Part shown: positions 1 to 10,881 of the stretch, one piece after another
How positions within the stretch are numbered: the stretch's first letter is position 1
Layout: every line of letters begins with the position of its first letter
Origin: Lepiota brunneoincarnata
Taxonomy: Eukaryota > Basidiomycota > Agaricomycetes > Agaricales > Agaricaceae
DNA: 64,000 nt
NCBI GenBank assembly: GCA_023014365.1
Contig: JAEBUN010000004.1
Location: 2,728,001-2,792,000, forward strand
Direction: 5' to 3'
The notes under the pieces: model-generated
The model's database searches: none
The model's input: the letters and a program-made list of their open reading frames with translations, nothing else
Told to the model about the DNA's origin: nothing
Made by a program: the position numbers and the translations under genes

Positions 1-319
1 TGGGGGGAAGTCCGAGTCGTTTGCGAAGTTGCTGGCCCGCAGCCCATATAACCACGACAAAGAATACTCCCGCTTTCCCACCTCCAACACCGGCATCAAA
101 GACATGTCTCGTATCTGGGTTGAGACTGTCCTGTTCTAGATGAGATGGGAGGCTACGGAGTTCATCTTTGGAGATGAAAGTGATATGATACGGCATGTGC
201 GTGCCAGTCTGAGGGTCTTGAACGTGAGGATAGGCCTGGAGTGCTTTGTGGGCCATCTCATCAACAAGAGGTCCGACTAGGGCCCAGATGCCGCGTGTTT
301 TTTGCAGGGATACTGCCAT
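1..319 (-). CDS. 5' part of a gene with an H-x-T motif; runs off the left edge
   Basis: Reading leftwards from an ATG at 319-317, 106 codons stay open to the window edge. A pyrimidine-rich tract ending in CAG lies just upstream (about 332), so an upstream exon is possible. The product begins MAVSLQKTRGIWALVGPLVD. It contains PYHITFISKDEL (residues 43-54), where H-x-T resembles the first half of the paired H-x-T/S motifs of 2H phosphoesterases. A hydrophobic stretch, AGVFFVVVIWAAG (about 83-95), follows. In fungi such a motif occurs in the 'Swiss army knife' RNA-repair-like proteins, but the second motif would lie outside the window. The gene is divergent from the RCC1-like gene, with a shared upstream region of about 155 bases. 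I am fairly sure it is coding; the function is only a suggestion. Confidence 0.55.
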   Translation of the reverse strand, partial: MAVSLQKTRGIWALVGPLVDEMAHKALQAYPHVQDPQTGTHMPYHITFISKDELRSLPSHLEQDSLNPDTRHVFDAGVGGGKAGVFFVVVIWAAGQQLRKRLGLPP

Positions 320-475
320 AAAGGATTCTGAAAGGGCGACAAAAGGTGAGCTTGAGCAATCATCATCTTGACGTCGCAATATATGATCCCTTGTGTGGTG
401 GTGAGTCAGCCTGACGACATGACAACTGGTGAACCGGCGCTGTGGCTGTGTCGCGATATCATCCGTTTCACAAGA

Positions 476-1889
476 ATGCTCACCCTGCTCTCAGCGGGCT
501 CTAATGCCCAAGGACAGCTCGGAAACGGGACCGTCGACGACTCTCATACCTTTGGGGCTTGCTCATTCACTGGAGCACCCCCCGGGGCCCTCCCGGACAA
601 TTGCGTCCGCGTTGTAAATGTCGCCACCGGTTCAAACCACACACTCGCACTCCTCGAACTAACATCGGCTGATGGCGAAAGGTCGACAGAGGTATGGGGC
701 TGTGGCGATGGGAGAAAGGGCCAGCTAGGACCGGAATACCAACGGCGCTGCACGGATCAAGAATCCACAGCTGTATTCCAGTATCTGGCTCTTCAAGAGG
801 AATTTGCAAGGCTTGGGCTTTCGGGATACGTGGTCACCGCCATTGGCGCGACATGGGAGACGTCTTATTTGGTGCTGTCATGCCCAGACAAGCACGGGAT
901 TGTCCTATCATTCGGTTCTAATGAGTTTGGCGACCTTGGTATTGGAGTGGATCCTGGTGACAAGTTGAATGGGAAGAGCACTGGGATCTGTATCGTTGAA
1001 TTCTCCCATATCATCATAGATGGGAAATCACTTAACGCCGCCCGCAAACTTGACATCGAAAGAATACGAACAGGGCAAAGACATGTCATTTTGGCCGTTG
1101 AAAAGCTGTCTGGGCCGACAAGGAACCCATTCAAATATTCGTCGGATGGGGCGCTTCTAGACATGGTCAGCTAGGCGGATCTCAAACTCCCCCCTCCAGA
1201 TTACCTCGGGATAGATCCACCAAAACTAAAACGTCCAGCGCCACGGCGCAACCTACCCACATTTCTCGACCTGTGCTCATTATGTCTATCACGGCCCGAT
1301 CCAACTTCAGTTTTTGAGCACTCCTTGGGGATCTACCATAGCGTTTTCCTTCATACATCAGGTCGCATGTCTCATTTAGGGTCCAACCGAAAAAATCAGA
1401 CAAACGGACTAGACCGGTCTTCAGAATGTTCGCGACTACTAAATGTACTTGGAACTGGGACCTACATTCTCACTAACGACAATCCTCCTCGCATCTTGTC
1501 AGTAGGAAGCAACTCTCATGGCCAATTGGGTAGAAAGGAGGATGCTCCGGACCCTTGACGTCGAGGGAATACCCATCACAGACGGCACTACAAGGATAAG
1601 TGCCCTTGTCTGTGGAAGTGAACATTCTCTGGTCTCCTTGTCAAGTGACGGGCGGGAGGACGAGGTCTGGGGGTGGGGGTGGAATGAGCACGGGAATTTG
1701 GGTATTGGCCATACCACCGATTCGCCCATCCCGGTGAAGGTTTGGCCGCCAGTACAAGACCCGAAGGCTATCCAGGTTCATCCCATCCGCGGTACATGGG
1801 CTGGCAACGGTTCCAGTTGGATATGCTGTGGCACCCGTCATATCAGAGAACATGACCCCGGTTATTCACTGATCGCACTTCCTCCTTGA
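476..1889 (+). CDS. RCC1-repeat protein (ATS1-like), with frame breaks
   Basis: RCC1-type beta-propeller repeats, each with a G-x-N/G-x-x-G-x-LG core, run through the region: SAGSNAQGQLGNG at the start, then VWGCGDGRKGQLG, LSFGSNEFGDLGIG, WGASRHGQLGG, LSVGSNSHGQLG and VWGWGWNEHGNLGIG. I chose ATG 476 because the first repeat begins at once, as in the yeast alpha-tubulin suppressor Ats1. The repeats do not share one frame. Frame 2 runs to a TAG at 1172-1174, the WGASRHGQLG repeat is in frame 1 around 1150-1185, frame 2 resumes, and the last repeat is in frame 3 from about 1550. Single-base indels, from assembly error or decay, explain this better than introns, because no good GT-AG pairs sit at the breaks. 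RCC1 proteins range from Ran exchange factors to regulatory scaffolds; which this is cannot be told. Confidence 0.72.
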
Positions 1890-2104
1890 GAAGGCTGTTC
1901 ATCGGACTTTTTGCCATGCCACACACATCTCGAGACGCTTGGAAACCCCCCTTTGCTACAAATAAGACACAGCTGATTTCTGATGGGCGCATACCGAACA
2001 CCAATGACATTATTTAATTACCAGGTCTACGGAGCGGGTGATAAAGACCTTTTTCATCCACCCTTCCATTTGACTGCTGAGGGTCACGACATCTGATATG
2101 TATC

Positions 2105-3637
2105 TCATTCACGTAGCCACTGTACTACCCTCGCAATTGATTCCTCTGATAGCGGGTTTAGTTTCGCATGAACAGCATGTCGAAACGCTGACGGTGACAG
2201 ATACTCATCATTCTTAACAGCTTTTTCATCCTTCAACATACCATCCGGGCCCAATTTCTGGATGGTCCTAGCCAGCGAATTGGTCAGAGGCCGCTTCTCC
2301 GAATCTCTATCCCAGCATTGCTCCATTAGACCCCAAACCTCCTCCGTTAGTCCCCATTCTGTCCAGGCTTTATGTGCGGACGGGGGTCGCGCTGGTCGCT
2401 TGCCGCCAATCATCACCTCTTTGATCACCCTAACTTGCTGCGAAATTTCACAGAACGGGACCTGACCCGTGAGGATCTGATGCCAGACCATATTTCAGCA
2501 TATGCGCGGTCTTTCTCGTCAGATTGCCCACCTCGTACATAACACACCCAAAGGAATATATATCTCCTTCCGCAGTTGGCTTCATCTCGGATTCCAACAT
2601 CTCGGGAGCTTGCCAGCGAAGTGTGCCTCCAACAGCATCGGTGCTGCGCAATGATGTCCAGTTAGGCGCTCCCTCGTAGACCATCGTTGCTAGGCCGAAA
2701 TCCGCAAGACATGCCCTTGCGGTTTTCGTTACCAGTATGTTTGGCTGGAATGTATATCAGTACTACATGCTCGGAGAACGTTTGACCGTGGTAGGAATAC
2801 GGACGCCTTTTATATCGCCAGTGGATAAATCCTTCGCTGTGCAAGTATGCGATTCCTTGGATCACGTCTGATATCTAGGTAGCGACTGATCACGAAAATC
2901 GAACTGCGGGTGATCGTCTCAGCTCACCAAAAGTAGCCTGTTGGCCTTCAGGGTGTGCTTTCTAGGTATATGTTCACGTTCCCATTCGCTAACCAGGGTG
3001 ATACAAGACTCAGTCGATTATACCTGTCCCGAAGACGGTAGATGCCGTAGAATGGGAGAATATTTGGATGATTGATCTGACTCCATATCACGCCTTCTTT
3101 CAAAAACGCCTGTGCAGAGGTTGAGAAACAGTACACCAGTATCGACCATCGAACGTACCTTTGTAACCTTGTCCATGTTAGACTTCCGCCGTAACTTGAC
3201 AATTTTGATACATAGGGGTTGTTTGTGGAAGTACCCGTTGTATATTTCGCCAAAATTGCCATCGGGTTCGTCAGAAGGGGCCAAATCATCCATTTCAAGA
3301 CCATGCAAAGAAAAGCACGAAGGCGGAAGTGATGATTCGATAGAGAGCTTGATCAATGTTCTCTTGAGCTTCAGCCTTGATTTTGGTATGATATCCGGGA
3401 CGTCTAGGAGCTGCGAACCACCTTGGAAATGGGAGTTTCATTCTAAAAGTGTGAGAGATACCTTACGGCCTGCAATGTATCCAGGACAAGCTGCGCCTTT
3501 TCTCCTCTATACTTGAGCAAGCGACGGTTCTTCTCTCGACTGGACAGTACCTCAATGAAGAGCTGAATGACCTCTGTGACTGTAAGCTTCTGTAGTTTTG
3601 TCGTGGCTGGGGATGGGTTGTGTGCGAATGAGAGCAT
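2105..3637 (-). CDS. TKL-like protein kinase, multi-exon
   Basis: ATG 3637-3635 opens exon 1, which ends at 3467 before gtaagg; exon 2 starts at 3410. The kinase domain follows in order: glycine loop GNFGEIYNG, VAIK-like lysine in LCIKIVKL, alpha-C glutamate in AFLKEGVIW, hinge LVSPWLANGN, catalytic loop (HGDIKG), PNILV, ADFGLA, the APE-like WQAPEML, DIYSFG, and a C-terminal WDRDSEKRP. An intron separates GDIKG from PNILV and another separates CVMYE from ILTGQVPF. At about 2820 one extra base throws HGDIKG out of frame (it reads HWRYKRR), so the gene is disabled as assembled unless this is a sequence error. Such kinases, with a short helical N-terminus (RREKNRRLLKYRGEKAQ-like) before the kinase domain, are expanded in Agaricomycetes. 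The gene is convergent with the RCC1-like gene and lies 16 bases downstream of the PAH gene. Confidence 0.82.
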
Positions 3638-3653
3638 CGCGTCTGATTCTCTC

Positions 3654-4637
3654 TTAATTCGGAGCCTCTAAGTATGCTTCCACGTCGAGCCGGGGTTTCA
3701 TGATCGATGAAAAGAAATGAAGTACCTTCGAATAACGAGTTGGGACAGTTAGGAGGAATGAATCTTGAGCACCTGCTTCAGGGTCAACCACTGAACCTTG
3801 CTCCAAGTTCGCTGAACGTCGCCTCTTCAAAGATGATTTCGTAGATGTCGAGAGATTTAGAGGCTTTGGTGTGGGTCCTGGATGGCCGAAGAAACCAAAG
3901 TCAGTAGCAGGCGGCCTGCAGACGATTCGTATTGGCACGGTGTCAATGGAAGTTCTCATTGTGACGAGGAACGATCCGGCTTCATCCTGGCCCTCCAACT
4001 CTAGACAATAATCTGGGGGAAGGACGGAAACAGATTGAAGTATGAGTTCCGGCGAGATCCGTACGTTCTCAGAAATTCTGAGTATGAATTTTGGGGGATC
4101 AGTTCTACAAGACCAGCAGGCACTGAGCTTGAAGTCATTGGTAGGAACGCGATAGGACTGACATTCCGTCCTTGAGATCTTTGACTATCTTCAGGAAATC
4201 CAAGAACATCTCTGGCTGGCGGAGGCGTCCCTTGATCTTCCGCAAATAGTCACTAGCTCCAACCCGGCTCTTGTCGATGATTTCATGGAGGAGAGTCGAC
4301 TCATCGACAGGAGCGGAGTTGGACCGAAGCTCTTGCGTATGGCTACTCGAGGCGCATAATAAGGAGCTGGACCTCCGTATAGGCATATAGGAAACGGATA
4401 TGTCGGCTTTGGAGGGATGGAGGTGGGTTTTAAGAAGAGCGCAGAGGTCCCACGACCATATGTGGCATAGCCCTGGCGTGTTCTGGTGGCGTGTGCTCCA
4501 TGCCGTGCTGCACCTGGTCGCAATAGCTGACTTCTTCGATTGATCGGAGTTCCATAATCATGAGCATTCCTGAAACGAGATCTATGCCGCGCATATTCGT
4601 CATTAAGGGGGGGCAATTCAAAAATTCTTCGATTCAT
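3654..4637 (-). CDS. Sin3-like PAH-domain protein
   Basis: A paired amphipathic helix (PAH) domain is split by an intron of about 57 bases. The first half reads HEIIDKSRVGASDYLRKIKG then RLRQPEMFLDFLKIVKDLKDG; after the intron (gtcagt...ttgtag) comes ISENVRISPELILQSVSVLP followed by PDYCLELEG. That is the two-helix-pair pattern by which Sin3 binds repressor peptides. A basic Ser/Pro-rich tail (SSLKRRRSAN) follows and the stop is at 3656-3654. The N-terminus is uncertain. An upstream Tyr/Pro-rich stretch (YGGPAPYYAPR) from ATG 4637 is in a different frame from the PAH exon, so either a single-base break lies near 4290-4360 or translation starts at ATG 4386 (MPIRRSSSLL). It is a small PAH protein, not full-length Sin3. 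A second PAH gene lies at 63253-63708. Confidence 0.75.
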
Positions 4638-4755
4638 TCGAACTGCTGATTATCAGAGCCATGATCCAATATCTTTGCTGGTACCATTTATGAGTAAATA
4701 CCAGAAGAACATTAACAAGAGTCCAATGCCCGTGTTTCGAGAGAGGGTGATCGCA

Positions 4756-5467
4756 TCAGTCCGTCTCTTTGAGGTCATGATCTTCGTGGATCTGTCGGAT
4801 TGTTGTATTCTTCAAAGAGGCGAGCTGAATTCGGTCAGCGTCCGCAAGCAACCGAATTCGTGTGGCTGATCATACCCGGCCGATAAGTATCTAGCGAGGC
4901 TCAGCATTTTCTTGTAGGGAAATGGATGGGTAGACGTACCTGCGTGGCGTCTTTCGCCTCGTTATAGCGATGGAGAAGTCGAATATGTGCTTTCACGATG
5001 GCTTCTGCGTTCTCGTGTTCACTGGTTGAGTATATGCGCTTAGTATGGATAGGAGGGCGTTCATGGAGGTCGTGGGCACCCTAGAGCCTGCTGAAGAGTG
5101 TTGATTTCTTCTTCCAGCGCGGCGATGCGAGCTCGGGTTTTCTCGGAAATAGCATAAGTCCCTGAGCGATGGTGAAGTTGTGAGGTTTACCTCTGTCGAT
5201 GTTGAGGCATACATTTGGTCGGCTGAGGGTTCTGGCGTAATGCGAGTACTGATGGAGGTATTTGGCAGGATCTTCCTTTCTATTTGTGTATTTATGTACT
5301 CCTTCGTGTTCTCGTTGGTCCAATGTACTTCCGAACTCTCTTTTGGGAATCAACTTGATACAAGGCACGAACATCACAGCAGAAAACTCGTCCATGCGCC
5401 CCATCGCACACGGAAATCGCTGCATCCTCCCCAGCGACATCGCGGGCCACTCCATCCACCGCGCCAT
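4756..5467 (-). CDS. swi5: Swi5/Sae3-like DNA repair and recombination protein
   Basis: I assembled four exons by GT-AG junctions: 5467-5191, 5161-5080, 5021-4940 and 4824-4756. They join in phase into 169 residues from ATG 5467 to TGA 4758-4756. The middle is a coiled coil (TRARIAALEEEINTLQQ). The C-terminal third carries the Swi5 signature: a helix IVKAHIRLLHRYNEAKDATQ, then an L-x-S-L-x-x-x-T-I-R-Q-I-H-E-D segment matching the family's T-V-R-E-x-Y-E-x-[FL] end. Swi5 with Sfr1 stabilises Rad51/Dmc1 filaments in homologous recombination, acting in the nucleus. The first exon (about 92 codons) has no domain I recognise, and its start is only the first in-frame ATG. Introns are 29, 58 and 115 bases. 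Family identity rests on the C-terminal motif; a profile search would settle it. Confidence 0.72.
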
Positions 5468-5776
5468 TGTATGTTAATCAACTCTGGAGTAACTCTGGAG
5501 TTCCTATCACATCCAAGTGCAATGGTGCATGCTATAATTCAAAACTTGGCTGGTGCTGAAGACACCAACACGTATCCTCAGCACATACCAAGGTGACAAC
5601 ACAAGTGTTGTGGGCATCATAAGTATTCGTGGGAGGGCGACAGAGGTGACACTGGGGCATACTCGCAAGAAAACCTGTAGAACAGCTCGCTGGGCGGTAG
5701 GTTATGCAGGCTCAGTGTATCTGTTCACATGGACTAATTATGACAATATGATGCGGTTTAACGAAATATGTGGTGA
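5468..5776. other. Spacer between the Swi5-like gene and the NLR-like stop
   Basis: This stretch lies upstream of the Swi5-like gene and downstream of the NLR-like gene. It has a short direct repeat (AACTCTGGAGT twice near 5478-5500). I see no coding or RNA gene; it presumably holds the Swi5 promoter. Confidence 0.4.
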
Positions 5777-8401
5777 TCATGGGAGCCACACATCGGAGGT
5801 ATCGAGTAAGATAACACGTCCATCAGGACACGTAATAATAACCAAAGTTCCTGAAGCATTAGCTCGTATGCTGTCTGGATAAATATCACGATCAGGGAAC
5901 CAACATAAAGGTGTGCGGTCAACAAAATGACCATCTTGAAATTCGATGACTACTAAGTACTTCACGCACGATGAATTTCTTTGGAAAAGGAGTAGGTGGT
6001 TCGAGTCACGGAAAAATGACAGGCCCAAAGTGAAACCTCGCCGGTACACACCTAGGGCATCTCCCGTCCTAGCATCCCAAAAATGTACAGCATTGAACGC
6101 GAATGAAGCGAGCTTTATGCTGTCCGGGGAGAAGGCTAGATCACTCTGCCGGGTCGGGCATCCCTTGAGAGTGGCGATATGGCCACCAGAATGTCCGTCC
6201 CATAGTCGTATAACCCCGTCGAGCGATGCTGTGGCGAGTCTTGTCCCATCTGGGGAGAAGGTGACATGTTTCACCCGGTGCGAATGGCCAGTGAGAGTGA
6301 TGATATGGCTGCAGCAATGGCCGTCCCACAGTCGTACAGTCTTGTCGGATGATGCGGTAGCAAGCCTTGTGCCATCTGGAGAGAAAGTGACATCGTGCAC
6401 CCAGTTCGAATGGCCCTTGAGTGTAGTGATATGGCCGCCAGAATTGCTGTCCCAGAGCCGTACATCGAGCGATGCTGTGGCAAGTCTTGTGCCATCTGGG
6501 GAGAAGGTAGCATGACTCACCCCCTGCGGGTGGCCCTTGAGAGTGACGATATGGTTTCCCGAATGGCCATCCCACAGACGTACTGTCCTATCGGACGATG
6601 CTGTGGCCAGTCTCGTGCCGTCTGGGGAGAAGGTGACATGATTCACCCGGCCCGAATGTCCCTCGAGAGTAGTGATGTGGTTACCAGAGCTACTATCCCA
6701 CAGTTGCACAATCCCGTCGGAAGATGCCATGCCAATCTTAGTGCTATCCGGGGAGATACCGACCCTCACGACCTCAGAATGGTACAGGACCGTAACCATA
6801 CGTCGTCTCCGAACAGCATCAGGACCAGAAACAACATTCACAGACATCCCAGGGAAACCTAGTGCGACGGAAAGCCCCGGACGGGGTGTAGTATGAATGG
6901 AGAGGGCTTCTGTACACACCGCAAACGCCTCATCAATATCATGGGGGTCGCCTATCTGGTGGAATCGAGATAGCAAACACACCCCAAGGAGGCTCAGTGA
7001 AACATAGCGCTCGTGATGACGCTCAGGACAGAGGGAAAGTGCTTCTCGATGCACTGAGATTGCCTCGCCAAGATCCTCTACCTTACCCGCTTTCTGAAAC
7101 CGAGACCGTAAAGAAATTCCGAGATTAGTTAGTGACGTGCAGCGCTCGGGGTGAGGTGCGGGGTGAAGGGTCAGCACTTCACGACGCAGTGTGACTATCT
7201 CATCGAGGTCATTATTAAAGGAACCCGTTTGGCGGAAATGGGATTCAAAGAGGCTCAACAGTTCGCGGTGAGGTGCGGGATTAAGAGCGAGGGCCGCTTG
7301 ACGCGACCCGGTTGCCCCATAAAGATCTGCCATCCTACCCACTTGTTGATAACGGGCCCAAAGATACAACGAAAGGAGGTTCAACAGATTACAGCGCTTG
7401 GAGTCAGACGTGTTCTTCAGGCGGAGCATTTTTCCAACCCGTCGTAACCAGTGCTCCTGAACATAGAGTCGAGAGCGACGGCAAGGGGCATGCAATGAGG
7501 CGGGGTTGGGCACAGGGAGATGTGGAAGCCATTGGCGATACAATGTAATTGCCTCCTCGAGATCAAGCAGGCCATCCGAGTTATCGGCTATCACAGAGCG
7601 GGCGTACAATACATCTGCAAGTCTGAGTGATGATTCAACTCGGCTTCCACCAATGCCCCCCTTGTCCTCCTGGCTAGAAACAGAGTCCGATGACTCCTCA
7701 ACAAGATGTCGAAAGATGTTGATGGCATGGCTCAGCAGCCCGACATCGTTCCCCGATCTTCCCAAGTCATTGTAGAATTCTCCAAGGACCACCCGTCTCG
7801 CTTTGGATTGCGGCTGGAGCCTGGCCGCCAGCTCTAAACATCCTCGCTGAACCTGCGAAACGATGTGTCCCCGTCGATCAACCCCATCGAGGAGGGTGCT
7901 GACATGGTGTACGAGCCGCTCTTTGTCGTCGATAGTCGCGCATCGACTCCAGTCCCAATTGATAGGTGATAACCCAAGTTGAAAACATAGTGCCCTAACT
8001 CATTTGCACACCACATCGCCTGGGAGATCAACAAGAATGCGGACGGGTTTTGCTGGCAGTTATTCGTATTCTAGTGTCTGTTCAGTAGGGTGGAGTAGCC
8101 AATATGTCACGGCATACAGCTCCAAACTACCAGTGGACAAAGTGGTAACACCTTGTTCGTCATTAGGCATGGTCATCCTGAGAAGAACCTGGACACATCT
8201 TTCGGCCGCTCGCAGGTGCGGATCATCTAAACAAAGCTGGAAGTCGTGGGATGAGATGCTGATTTTGCCCTTGACCAGAAAGTCGGCAAATGAGGAATGG
8301 AATCGTGAAGAAACGGGATCGATAATTGCTTCTTGAAAGGTCCCTCGGATTTGAAGCGAGCGCAACCCGGTATGGATAGAGCGCACCTGGTCTTCTGCCT
8401 C

Positions 8402-8622
8402 ACCACTGAAACGGGAAAAGTCCGTGTTGGTGAGACGCAGTGTCGGCGAGACACAGTGACTTCGGTCACTTCCGTTTTCGGACTAAACAAAAGCAGAGTC
8501 GCTCTGCACACACACCGGCACACACTTATTTCATATTCTGTGTGCCGGTGTTCCGTTTTTTACAACTATACAGTTCTTGTCCTCAATGTATAAAAAAGAA
8601 TTAGCTTACCAACACACCTCAG
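8402..8622 (-). other. Long intron of the NLR-like gene with a chain of hairpins
   Basis: On the minus strand the reading frame leaves at an exon ending in ...TCGCGAACCGCTGAG (about 8622) and resumes after cccgtttcag at about 8402. The intron is some 220 bases, against about 50 for other introns here. Its 8440-8551 part is made of five perfect inverted repeats (listed under findings). The size and structure suggest a foldback-type insertion inside an ordinary intron. Confidence 0.5.
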
Positions 8623-9163
8623 CGGTTCGCGAAACGAGCGTGACGCTGAGTACGTCTACCAATAGTCCGAGACACAAAGCGGCTCCTGGAGAATGAGCAT
8701 GAAAGAAGTGATAACCGTGAACAAGAGAGCCGCTTCGCGCATTGTTTTGTGGTATTGATCACAAACATTTCCTATCAGAGTTGTGACAACACCGGTATAT
8801 AGCTTCCCAAGCTGGGTGCCGCGAGCTACTGTCTTCTCGGAACCAAGTAACTCACTTGCGGGGGGAATATTGGGGGATTCTCTCAAGTGGATGCTCGATG
8901 CGAAAATGAGAAGTCCTTGCGCTCTTTTGGAAAGGACTTTGGTTATGAGCGACGGTTTTTCTTCTCCCCAGCCAGCCTTGAGAAAGCGATGAAGGAGGTA
9001 TTTTTCCACAGAATGATCTGCAACTGGCATAAGCTCCCGTTTCTCGACTAAAAGCTTCGACGGGTCGCAATGGATTGACTCGCTAAATCGACTCGAGAGA
9101 ATAAGTTTGACACGGTGGGTGGGGATCGATATTGAGATAGCATTCAAGAAGTATGCAATGTGT

Positions 9164-9725
9164 TGAAGAGTGATTAACCCTTCTAAACACGAAATAAACG
9201 CGAGCACGATCGAGTCCAACAATCGTTAGGCTTCAAGACCAACCAGGAGTGCCCACGGAGTCAAAGCGATGCAAGAACAAGGTGAAACGAATGGTGATCT
9301 CGAGAAAATGAGGCAGACAAATATTTTTAGAAGAGTTCAAGTTCGAGAGTTAATGAGAGCGATTTTAGACGAGCTAGAGTGCAAAGGATGGACAGTAAAT
9401 TGACTGATCTTTAACTACAGGTTGTACAGGCCTTAAATACGAAATTTTATGGATTTTTGATGAATATTTCGGAGCAGGAAGAAGATAAAAGAAGCAATCT
9501 CAAAAGCAAAAGTAAAGTACAGTAAGACAACCTAAAACAAACACGAAACAGGGGTTAAATATATAGAGAATACAAGTACATTACCATGACAGTGTGCAAG
9601 ATGTAGAGAGGGATAAGAGAAGGAAATAGATTCATGGTACAACGAGACGAGACAGGAATGAAGAATTAAACATAAATTTCAAAACTAGAAGGTTGAAAAG
9701 AGGGGGGAATGGAGACAATAGATAC
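9164..9725. mobile_element. 562-bp insertion in the NACHT exon, 5-bp duplication TGTGT
   Basis: The paralogous NACHT fragment at 53 kb reads straight from GCAATGTGT into CTCCAGTTG. Here the two halves are separated by 562 bases flanked by TGTGT at 9159-9163 and 9726-9730. The insert is A-rich on the plus strand, has no long open frame and no clear terminal inverted repeats (it starts TGAAGAGTGA and ends AATAGATAC). Its family is unknown. Confidence 0.55.
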
Positions 9726-10427
9726 TGTGTCTCCAGTTGTCGATCGCGTCAAGCACAAAGATGACTGGGAATGAGAGAGACAAAGCTCCGATGGGCTCAA
9801 TTATGTAGCTTTCCCAACATCGAGTAGGAGATTCATAGGCAGAGGAACATTCACGAGTGGCATGAGCCACGGCAGGGACGCACTTGGGATGAAGATGGGC
9901 AAGCTCACGGGCGAGCATCTTGATAGTCGTAATTGTGTCATCTGAGCTTCCTGGACGGAAAGAAATGAAAGCAGCGAGGTGCCCAATCCCTTTTAATGAC
10001 TGCATCAATTTGTGCATCAAGATGGTCTTCCCAATTCCAGCCATTCCATAAACCAGAAACATGGACTGATTTGAATGCTCGACCCAATCCCCTAACGCCC
10101 TGAGCATGTCCGTTTGGCTGTTTGGGAAATATTCCTCTTGTGGAGTGCTGTCGAATGTGAGCTGAGGAAGGGTGTTGACGGCAACCTTATCTGCTCGAGG
10201 ATTCACATAGATGCCTAATGTGTGCATCGTGATATACCTCCTTACCTAGTTTGTCGTTCACGATCCGACCCAACTCGTTCAAGTCAAGATGCTGAAGGAG
10301 AGACGTAGTGACCTTGCAGAAGCCGGGTTCAACCTCAAAGTCACAGTTTGACACATTTCGGCACACACACCCGAAACTTGCTTATTGCATTGTCCAGCGT
10401 CGTCCGTAGTCTTGAGATGATTTCTTT

Positions 10428-10818
10428 TGTCGAGCTCGCAAACGCGTGCCGAGTTCCGGTCTCCGTTTAGCTGGCGTCCTTTTCCCGCCCTTTCGTGTTT
10501 GTTCCATATCCCGCGCTCCGTTTCTCTTGCACGGTCTCTACCGTTTTTATATCTTTTATGCTATGCCCTTACCGTCCTCCTCTGCCCGTACACTATTGCT
10601 ACTGTGCTTATTGTCTACGTACAAGCGCGTGTATCGTAGTGTTAGATAAATAGTCTCTTGCTTGTAGTCGCACTTCAGCTCTTGCGTCGAGACTGAAGTG
10701 AGTATTCTATCAATACCTTTAATTACTGTACTGACTACTTTGTAGTATACCTTACTACGTTCTACAGGTAAACTCTAGCTCTCGCGTCGAGACTGAATAT
10801 ACCTTACTATGTTCTACA
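10428..10818 (+). repeat. Copia-1 5' LTR
   Basis: 391 bases, TG...CA. It differs from the 3' LTR at 12 sites by eye, 11 of them CpG/TpG or CpG/CpA differences. Near its 3' end a stretch of about 58 bases (from CTTACTACGTTCTACA) is tandemly repeated. The next bases, GGTTATGGGCCC, are the likely primer-binding region. Confidence 0.9.
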
Positions 10819-10881
10819 GGTTATGGGCCCTGTGCCAACGTGCTATTAACCAGATAACTGAATACATTGATCTATTGTGCA

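Larger units (their letters stand above)
5777..10427 (-). pseudogene. 3' moiety of a split NLR-like gene: NACHT, TPR, WD40
   Basis: From right to left this contains: a linker (DLNELGRIVNDKL, about 10250-10345); a NACHT NTPase (from 10227) with Walker A GMAGIGKTILM and Walker B-like FPVIFVLDAID; the rest of the NTPase domain (about 9163-8656, ILSSRFSESI, then EKYLLHRFLKAGW); a winged-helix-like part (8386-8060, SSRFHSSFADFL); then an open frame from 7999 to 5777. The last part has TPR-like repeats (SLTNLGISLRSRFQKAGKVE) and about five WD40 blades (FSPDGTRLATASSDRTVRLW). NLR-like STAND proteins act in fungal non-self recognition. The gene is broken by a 562-bp insertion (9164-9725), single-base frame changes near 8062, 7985 and 8668, and above all by Copia-1 at 10428. 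Its 5' parts are at 42303-42511 and 49966-50916. The stop is at 5779-5777. Confidence 0.8.
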
